A DNA stretch of 11,687 nucleotides from an uncultured Eisenbergiella sp. (lineage in GTDB: Bacteria > Bacillota > Clostridia > Lachnospirales > Lachnospiraceae). This document shows, in pieces, positions 7,001-11,687 of the stretch. Numbering within the stretch: position 1 is the stretch's first letter; every line of letters begins with the position of its first letter. The notes below the pieces were generated by a model. The model worked only from the letters and a program-made list of their open reading frames with translations. It was not told the origin of the DNA and made no database searches. The translations under genes were made by a program, and so were the position numbers. The stretch spans positions 1-11,687 of the forward strand of contig CAJUEL010000078.1 in NCBI GenBank assembly GCA_910585455.1. The letters run 5' to 3'.

Positions 7001-7471
7001 ATGGATGGAGAACTGATGTTGATCGGAGAGATTGCGGAATTTTTCGGCGTTTCCAGAAAGGCGATCCGCCTGTATGAAAAGAAGGGGATTTTAAAGCCGG
7101 TGAAGGTGGATCCCCAAAACGGATACCGGTATTATTCCGCCGATCAGGTGCGGCAGCTTTCCGCGCTGCTGGAATTAAAGGCGCTGGGCTTTTCCCTGGA
7201 TGAAATCAAAACCGTGCTGGAGGGCGGGATGCCGCCGGAGGAGCTGCTTAGGGCGATGGAACGAAAGCGCCGGGCGTGGCAGGAGGCGATGGACGCCGCC
7301 GGATATAAGATGGAATGTCTGGAAAATATCATGCGGAATATGGAAAGCAGCCGGGCAGCGGGAGGATATGAGGAAATGTCGGAGCAGGAGCGCGCCTGGA
7401 TGCTGGTGAAAATGGTCTGCGTGGAGGAGGTGCGGACACAGAAAGCGCTGAGTGAGGCGCTGTGGCTATGA
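7001..7471 (+). CDS. MerR-family transcriptional regulator, short form
   Basis: This 156-residue DNA-binding protein very likely controls the exporter operon that it ends. Residues 7-25 form the helix-turn-helix (IGEIAEFFGVSRKAIRLYE) and NGYRYY (40-45) the wing, followed by the usual second helical pair and a dimerising coiled coil from about 80 to 118. Only about 35 residues follow, so the GyrI-like drug-binding domain of longer relatives such as BmrR is missing. Two cysteines, C106 and C140, do not form a classical metal-site pattern. GGAG at 6991-6994, six bases away, supports the start at 7001; a GTG at 6956 would extend it with unrelated sequence. It lies 41 bp after subunit 2 without a promoter of its own. 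Its cognate site is most likely the 19-bp palindrome at 4267-4285. Confidence 0.9.
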   Translation: MDGELMLIGEIAEFFGVSRKAIRLYEKKGILKPVKVDPQNGYRYYSADQVRQLSALLELKALGFSLDEIKTVLEGGMPPEELLRAMERKRRAWQEAMDAAGYKMECLENIMRNMESSRAAGGYEEMSEQERAWMLVKMVCVEEVRTQKALSEALWL

Positions 7472-7638
7472 ACTCTTTTTATATAACTGTTTATTCCCAA
7501 TGCCATTCCGTTTCCGTTGCCAGTCTCTGTCCTGTCCGCCCGCCGCCTGCCTGCGCTTCCACTTTTCTCTGCGCTGCCCCTCCCTCCCGTTTCCTTTGCC
7601 AAAAGGGTGGCGTTCCCCCGTCCGCGTGTATTTTCCGG
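7472..7638. other. Pyrimidine-rich spacer with no recognisable gene
   Basis: Between the MerR gene and the lepA promoter I see no supported gene. In 7501-7600, 79 of 100 bases are C or T on the + strand, opposite to the purine-rich + strand of the surrounding genes. A T5 run at 7476-7480 follows the MerR stop, but no good hairpin precedes it directly. Open frames here have no coding character. The stretch may hold an antisense RNA or be decayed sequence. Confidence 0.5.
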
Positions 7639-7667
7639 TTGCCATTGTTTGGAGAATAGGGTATATT
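7639..7667 (+). promoter_or_regulatory. Vegetative (sigma-A type) promoter of lepA-hemW
   Basis: TTGCCA (7639-7644) and TATATT (7662-7667) each match the consensus at five of six positions and are separated by exactly 17 bp. Transcription from about 7674 gives a leader near 40 nt before the GGGAGG site of lepA. This separates lepA from the exporter operon. Confidence 0.8.
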
Positions 7668-7713
7668 AAATAGGAAGATTACCGACAGGGCAAAAAAGGA
7701 CAGGGAGGAAGCA

Positions 7714-9531
7714 ATGGCTGCGATAAACCAGGAGAATATCAGGAATTTTTGTATTATTGCGCATATCGACCACGGCAAATCAACGCTGGCGGACAGGATT
7801 ATAGAGAAAACGGGACTTTTGACGAGCCGGGAAATGCAGGAGCAGGTTCTGGACAACATGGATCTGGAGCGGGAGAGAGGCATCACGATCAAATCCCAGG
7901 CGGTGCGCACGATCTACAAGGCGCAAAACGGGGAGGAATATATATTCAATCTGATCGACACGCCCGGACATGTGGACTTTAACTATGAGGTTAGCCGTGC
8001 GCTGGCGGCCTGCGACGGAGCGGTGCTGGTGGTGGATGCGGCGCAGGGGATCGAGGCGCAGACGCTGGCGAACGTCTATCTGGCTCTGGACCATGATCTG
8101 GAGGTGTTTCCCGTCATCAACAAGATCGACCTGCCCAGCGCGGAGCCGGAGCGGGTCATGGAGGAGATCGAGGACGTGATCGGCTTAGAGGCCCACGAAG
8201 CGCCCCTGATTTCCGCCAAAAACGGCGTCAACATCGAGGACGTTCTGGAACAGATTGTGGAAAAAATCCCCGCGCCCGGCGGGAGCAGGGACAACCCGCT
8301 TACGGCGCTCATTTTTGATTCCGTATATGATCCCTATAAGGGCGTGATCGTGTTCTTCCGGGTGATGGAGGGCAGCGTGCGCAAGGGGACGCGGGTGAAA
8401 ATGATGGCGACCGGCGCGGCCTTTGAGACTGTGGAGGTCGGCTATTTCGGTGCGGGACAGTTCATACCCTGCGAGGAGCTTTCGGCGGGCATGGTGGGAT
8501 ATCTGACCGCTTCCATCAAAAATGTGAAGGATACCCGGGTGGGCGACACGATCACCGATGCGGACAGGCCCTGTGAAGCAGCGCTGCCCGGCTATAAAAA
8601 GGTGAATCCCATGGTTTACTGCGGTATGTATCCCGCGGATGGCGCAAAATATCCGGATCTGCGGGATGCGCTGGAAAAGCTGCAGCTAAACGATGCGTCG
8701 CTGTTTTACGAGCCGGAAACGTCCATCGCTTTGGGCTTTGGTTTCCGGTGCGGCTTTCTGGGGCTTTTGCATCTGGAAATCATTCAGGAACGGCTGGAGC
8801 GGGAATATAACCTGGATCTGGTGACCACCGCGCCCGGCGTTGTGTATCGGGTGCATAAGACCAACGGCGAAATGATCGAGCTGACCAATCCCTCCAATCT
8901 GCCGGACCCTTCCGTGATCGAATCCATGGAGGAGCCGATCGTGAGCGCCGAAATCATGGTGACGACGGAGTTTGTGGGTTCCATCATGGAGCTGTGTCAG
9001 GAACGGCGCGGGCGCTATCTGGGCATGGAATACATGGAGGAAACCCGCGCGCTCTTAAAATATGAGCTGCCCTTAAACGAGATCATTTATGACTTTTTTG
9101 ACGCGCTCAAATCCCGTTCCAGAGGCTATGCGTCCTTCGACTACGAGCTGAAAGGCTACGAAACCTCGGAGCTTGTCAAGCTGGATATCCTGATCAACCG
9201 GGAGGAGGTGGACGCGCTCTCCTTCATCGTGCATAAGGACAGCGCCTATGAGCGGGGCAGGAAGATGTGCGAAAAGTTAAAGGATGAAATTCCCCGGCAT
9301 CTGTTTGAAATTCCGATTCAGGCGGCTGTGGGCGGCAAGATCATCGCCCGGGAAACCGTAAAGGCGATGCGCAAGGACGTGCTGGCGAAGTGCTACGGCG
9401 GCGATATCACCCGAAAGAAGAAGCTTCTGGAAAAGCAGAAGGAGGGCAAGAAGCGGATGCGCCAGATCGGCAATGTGGAAATTCCGCAAAAGGCCTTCAT
9501 GAGCGTGTTGAAGCTGGATGACCGGAAATGA
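7714..9531 (+). CDS. lepA: Elongation factor 4 (LepA), ribosomal GTPase
   Basis: The 605-residue protein is full length for LepA/EF4, a translational GTPase that acts on the ribosome and is linked to ribosome assembly and to translation under stress. G-motifs are clear: AHIDHGKST (16-24), RGIT (55-58), DTPGH (82-86), NKID (136-139) and SAK (167-169). After the EF-Tu-like domain II, the EF-G-like domains include RRGRYLGMEYM. The LepA-specific C-terminal domain, with GGDITRKKKLLEKQKEGKKR near 567-586, separates it from EF-G and BipA. GGGAGG (7703-7708) gives a good ribosome site for the ATG at 7714. The stop overlaps the hemW start as ATGA, a common arrangement of these two genes in Firmicutes. 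Nothing suggests that it is defective. Confidence 0.98.
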   Translation: MAAINQENIRNFCIIAHIDHGKSTLADRIIEKTGLLTSREMQEQVLDNMDLERERGITIKSQAVRTIYKAQNGEEYIFNLIDTPGHVDFNYEVSRALAACDGAVLVVDAAQGIEAQTLANVYLALDHDLEVFPVINKIDLPSAEPERVMEEIEDVIGLEAHEAPLISAKNGVNIEDVLEQIVEKIPAPGGSRDNPLTALIFDSVYDPYKGVIVFFRVMEGSVRKGTRVKMMATGAAFETVEVGYFGAGQFIPCEELSAGMVGYLTASIKNVKDTRVGDTITDADRPCEAALPGYKKVNPMVYCGMYPADGAKYPDLRDALEKLQLNDASLFYEPETSIALGFGFRCGFLGLLHLEIIQERLEREYNLDLVTTAPGVVYRVHKTNGEMIELTNPSNLPDPSVIESMEEPIVSAEIMVTTEFVGSIMELCQERRGRYLGMEYMEETRALLKYELPLNEIIYDFFDALKSRSRGYASFDYELKGYETSELVKLDILINREEVDALSFIVHKDSAYERGRKMCEKLKDEIPRHLFEIPIQAAVGGKIIARETVKAMRKDVLAKCYGGDITRKKKLLEKQKEGKKRMRQIGNVEIPQKAFMSVLKLDDRK

Positions 9532-10715
9532 GGCGGGATAGAGATTTTGAAAGCGCGGCCGGCAAAAGACCGCTGGGGATTTATGTGCATATCCCTTTTT
9601 GTAAAAAAAAGTGCCTATATTGCGATTTTTTGTCCGCACCGGCGACAGAGGATGTGATCGCAGCATATGTGGAGGCGCTCTGCGCCCGGATCGGGCAGGA
9701 AAAGGAGGCGTACCGGGAATACCTGGTGCGCTCCGTCTTTTTCGGCGGCGGCACGCCCTCCCTTCTGCCGCCCGCCCAGGTGGAAAAAATCATGACAGCC
9801 CTGACCGGAAGCTTTCAGCTGGCGCGGGACGCAGAGATCACGCTGGAGGCAAATCCGGGCACGCTGGAGGCAGAAAAGCTTTCCGGATACCGAAGCCTGG
9901 GCATCAACCGGCTGAGCATCGGCTTACAATCCGCCAGCGACGCAGAGCTTTTGGCGCTGGGGCGCATTCATACCTGGGCAGAGTTTTTGCAGAATTATGA
10001 TGCGGCAAAAAAAGCGGGCTTTTCCAACATCAATGTGGACCTGATGTCCGCCCTGCCCGGACAGACCCTGTCCGGATGGCTGGATACCCTGCGCCGCGTC
10101 GCCGCTCTCATGCCGGAGCATATTTCCGCCTATAGCCTGATCATTGAGGAGGGAACCCCTTTTTATGAACGATATGGAGCCGGAACAACTCTACCCGGTT
10201 TTTTGCCGCTTCCGACGGAGGAGGAGGAACGCCGGATGTACGAAGAAACGGAAAGCTTTTTGCGGCAGCAGGGCTATCACCGCTATGAAATATCCAATTA
10301 CGCAAAGCCTGGCTGCGAATGCGTGCACAATACGGGCTATTGGCAGCGCACGGACTATGCGGGCTTCGGAACGGGCGCTGCCTCCCTGGTGAACAATGTG
10401 CGCTGGAAAAATACGGAGAATCTGCAAAAATACATGAATATTTCAGAGCCTGTCCGGCAGGAGCTGCAAAGCCTTTCCCGGACAGAGCAGATGGAGGAAT
10501 TCATGTTTCTGGGCTTGCGTCTGACTGCCGGCATCGCCGTAGCGGATTTTCGCCGGCAATTTCAGACAGGGATAGAAGAGATATACGGAACGGTTTTAAA
10601 AAGGCTGGAGCAGGACGGCCTCATCCTTTTTTATGAGGATGGAAAAAGGCTCCGCCTGACGTCGAGGGGCGTGGATGTCAGCAACTACGTGCTGGCACAG
10701 TTTTTGCTGGACTGA
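9528..10715 (+). CDS. hemW: Radical SAM heme chaperone HemW (oxygen-independent coproporphyrinogen oxidase-like)
   Basis: This 395-residue cytoplasmic protein belongs to the HemN/HemW radical SAM family. C25-x3-C29-x2-C32 in PFCKKKCLYCDF binds the 4Fe-4S cluster, and GGGTPS (73-78) follows the family pattern for binding S-adenosylmethionine. C265VHNTGYW (H267) and the C-terminal helical, winged-helix-like domain ending in GVDVSNYVLAQFLLD match HemW. Members in this position next to lepA are generally heme-trafficking chaperones rather than true coproporphyrinogen dehydrogenases. The length and the absence of a long N-terminal extension agree with HemW. The ATG overlaps the lepA stop by 4 bp and has no strong ribosome site, so translation probably depends on coupling. 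No dnaK-operon gene follows; the next gene is a sporulation sigma factor 192 bp on. Confidence 0.95.
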   Translation: MRRDRDFESAAGKRPLGIYVHIPFCKKKCLYCDFLSAPATEDVIAAYVEALCARIGQEKEAYREYLVRSVFFGGGTPSLLPPAQVEKIMTALTGSFQLARDAEITLEANPGTLEAEKLSGYRSLGINRLSIGLQSASDAELLALGRIHTWAEFLQNYDAAKKAGFSNINVDLMSALPGQTLSGWLDTLRRVAALMPEHISAYSLIIEEGTPFYERYGAGTTLPGFLPLPTEEEERRMYEETESFLRQQGYHRYEISNYAKPGCECVHNTGYWQRTDYAGFGTGAASLVNNVRWKNTENLQKYMNISEPVRQELQSLSRTEQMEEFMFLGLRLTAGIAVADFRRQFQTGIEEIYGTVLKRLEQDGLILFYEDGKRLRLTSRGVDVSNYVLAQFLLD

Positions 10716-10767
10716 CAGGACGAAACAGCGGCAAATGAATAAGATATTATGCGCACGCCTTTATCGA

Positions 10768-10783
10768 TCCGGCCTGTGCCGGA
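10768..10783 (+). other. Short hairpin downstream of hemW
   Basis: TCCGGC (10768-10773) and GCCGGA (10778-10783) form a perfect 6-bp stem with a CTGT loop, 53 bp after the hemW stop. The bases that follow are A-rich, not T-rich, so intrinsic termination is not supported. It may protect the mRNA 3' end. Confidence 0.3.
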
Positions 10784-10810
10784 AAAGCGAAAAGGGGACA
10801 GATGGAAAGG

Positions 10811-10839
10811 CACTCAAAGGCGTTGCGAAACATAGAATA
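10811..10839 (+). promoter_or_regulatory. Sporulation-type (SigK/SigE) promoter candidate for sigK
   Basis: CATAGAATA (10831-10839) fits the SigK -10 pattern CATAnnnTA exactly. CACT (10811-10814), 16 bp upstream, matches three of four positions of its -35 (mACm). The same -10 also fits the SigE form CATACAnT at all but one position, but no SigE-type -35 is seen. GGACA at 10796-10800 resembles the core of SpoIIID sites. A start near 10846 leaves about 60 nt of leader, with a 7-bp inverted repeat (GTAAACC 10842-10848, GGTTTAC 10864-10870) at its 5' end. Confidence 0.45.
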
Positions 10840-10907
10840 TGGTAAACCGACTATGTCTGGTAAGGTTTACTGGGTAAAAAGAAATCCTTCCGGGCGGGGA
10901 GCCATGC

Positions 10908-11570
10908 TTGAAAACTTTTTTGAAACCCCTGTCAAAAGAGGAGGAGCGCCTTTGTATACAGGCATTGCAGGACGAAGATGCCGGAAGAAAAGAAAAGGCA
11001 AAGCAGCTTTTGGTGGAACGGAATTTGAGGCTGGTGGCGCATATTGCAAAAAAATATGCCAATACGGAAGAGGGGATGGAGGATCTGATCTCCATCGGTA
11101 CGATCGGCTTAATCAAGGCCGTGGATACCTTTGATCCCGCAAAGAACAACCGGCTGGCGGCATACGCGGCGCGCTGTATCGACAACGAGCTGTTGATGAT
11201 GCTGCGCAACAAAAAAAAGCTTTCCCGGGAGGTGTCGCTGTTTGAGCCCATCGGCACAGACCGGGAGGGAAACGAGATCAATCTCCTGGATGTGATGGAG
11301 CAGGAACAGCCGGATATCGTGGAGGAAATGGAGAAGGCACGGCACCTTAGCGAGCTGTACGGTCTGATGGAGACAGAGCTTTCTGAGCGGGAAAAGGAGG
11401 TGCTGACGCTGCGCTACGGGCTGGCGGGCGGCAGGGAGGTGACCCAGAAGGAGATCGGGGAACGGATGGGAATTTCCAGAAGCTACGTGAGCCGGATCGA
11501 AAAACGGGCGCTTCTGCGGATGCAAAGCGGCTTTGAACGGTTGGAAAAGGACGGCGCAGGCCGGGGATAG
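10908..11570 (+). CDS. sigK: Sporulation sigma factor SigK-like (sigma-70 family), without pro-sequence
   Basis: This 220-residue sigma factor should direct late mother-cell gene expression during sporulation. Region 2 shows NLRLVAHIAKKY (39-50), EDLISIGTIGLIKAV (58-72) and YAARCIDNELLMMLR (86-100). The stretch VSLFEPIGTDREGNEI (109-124) is characteristic of SigK rather than SigE. Region 4 (about 157-206) contains the TQKEIGERMGISRSYVSRIE helix-turn-helix. The start is TTG at 10908 with GGGGAG (10896-10901) six bases upstream; no ATG is possible because the frame is closed at 10875. The protein begins MKTFLKPLS, so the membrane-associated pro-peptide of Bacillus pro-SigK is absent. There is no sign of a skin-type insertion. 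SigE is the alternative identity but fits less well. Confidence 0.9.
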   Translation: MKTFLKPLSKEEERLCIQALQDEDAGRKEKAKQLLVERNLRLVAHIAKKYANTEEGMEDLISIGTIGLIKAVDTFDPAKNNRLAAYAARCIDNELLMMLRNKKKLSREVSLFEPIGTDREGNEINLLDVMEQEQPDIVEEMEKARHLSELYGLMETELSEREKEVLTLRYGLAGGREVTQKEIGERMGISRSYVSRIEKRALLRMQSGFERLEKDGAGRG

Positions 11571-11573
11571 CGG

Positions 11574-11603
11574 GTAACAGTTTGCGGCGCCGCAAACTGT
11601 TAC
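11574..11603. repeat. Perfect 30-bp palindrome after sigK
   Basis: GTAACAGTTTGCGGC (11574-11588) is followed immediately by its exact reverse complement (11589-11603), with GGCGCC at the centre. It begins three bases after the sigK stop. As RNA it would be a 13-bp stem with a GCGC loop, but only TGCCTTTG follows, a poor T tract. It may terminate weakly in both directions, bind a dimeric protein, or be one copy of a dispersed palindromic repeat. Confidence 0.7.
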
Positions 11604-11644
11604 TGCCTTTGCTGGAGCTACGAAAAGATCAGCAGGATAACCGC

Positions 11645-11666
11645 ATAAAGTTACAATAAAGTTACA
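11645..11666. promoter_or_regulatory. Tandem 11-bp repeat resembling a PhoP box
   Basis: ATAAAGTTACA occurs twice without a gap (11645-11655 and 11656-11666), putting two GTTACA elements five bases apart, one helical turn. Firmicute PhoP binds direct repeats of TT(A/T/C)ACA with about this period. The site probably belongs to the promoter of a gene right of the window. The spacing and half-sites fit, but two copies alone are not proof. Confidence 0.45.
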
Positions 11667-11687
11667 AAAGTAATGGTTTGCCCATTC

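Noticed and set aside
7444..7480. Terminator at the end of the MerR gene (AGCGC/GCGCT stem, then T5)
   Set aside because: The stem is only 5 bp, lies inside the coding region and is 14 bases from the T run.
7452..7673. Small open frames in the pyrimidine-rich spacer before lepA
   Set aside because: They have no ribosome site, a cysteine/proline-rich composition reflecting the C-rich bases, and overlap the lepA promoter.
10802..11134. Open frame of 110 codons overlapping the start of sigK
   Set aside because: It is out of frame with the clear sigma-factor sequence and matches nothing; its ATGs at 10802 and 10904 are not suitably placed for ribosome sites.

Overview
The window reads like a chromosomal segment of a spore-forming Firmicute of the class Clostridia, most likely a plant-glycan-using member of the Lachnospiraceae. 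The grounds are the purine-rich, moderately GC-rich coding strand, strong AGGAGG-type ribosome sites, a sporulation sigma factor of the SigK type, the lepA-hemW pair, and two arabinan-type glycosidases. The family-level placement is inference. Every supported gene lies on the + strand.

Region 1 (1-4250) is a glycan-degradation transcription unit. A leader with operator-like repeats and a promoter near 156-184 precedes a DUF1680/GH127-type glycosidase (245-2080). A secreted GH43 lipoprotein of the endo-arabinanase type follows (2141-3739), then a small MazG-type nucleotide pyrophosphohydrolase (3794-4120). A very long hairpin plus eight T's (4165-4250) closes the unit. The likely division of labour is that GH43 cuts arabinan-like polymer at the cell surface and the GH127-type enzyme, which has no signal peptide, handles arabinosides in the cytoplasm.

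Region 2 (4263-7471) is the most distinctive part: a self-contained, probably autoregulated ABC-exporter operon. It starts with a textbook MerR-family promoter, with a 19-bp spacer filled by a perfect 19-bp palindrome. It then encodes a membrane-domain-only exporter subunit, a stand-alone ATPase, a second membrane-domain-only subunit and, last, a short MerR regulator. Exporters of this fold usually carry membrane domain and ATPase in one chain. Here the first membrane subunit and the ATPase share a reading frame across three stop codons at about the usual linker distance, which suggests fission of an ancestral fused half-transporter.

Region 3 (7472-11687) holds core genes. A pyrimidine-rich spacer and a good vegetative promoter (7639-7667) lead into lepA, which overlaps hemW by 4 bp. 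After a 192-bp gap with a sporulation-type promoter candidate comes a sigK-like gene with a TTG start and no pro-sequence. The right end carries a perfect 30-bp palindrome and an 11-bp tandem repeat resembling a PhoP box, probably part of the control region of a gene beyond the window.
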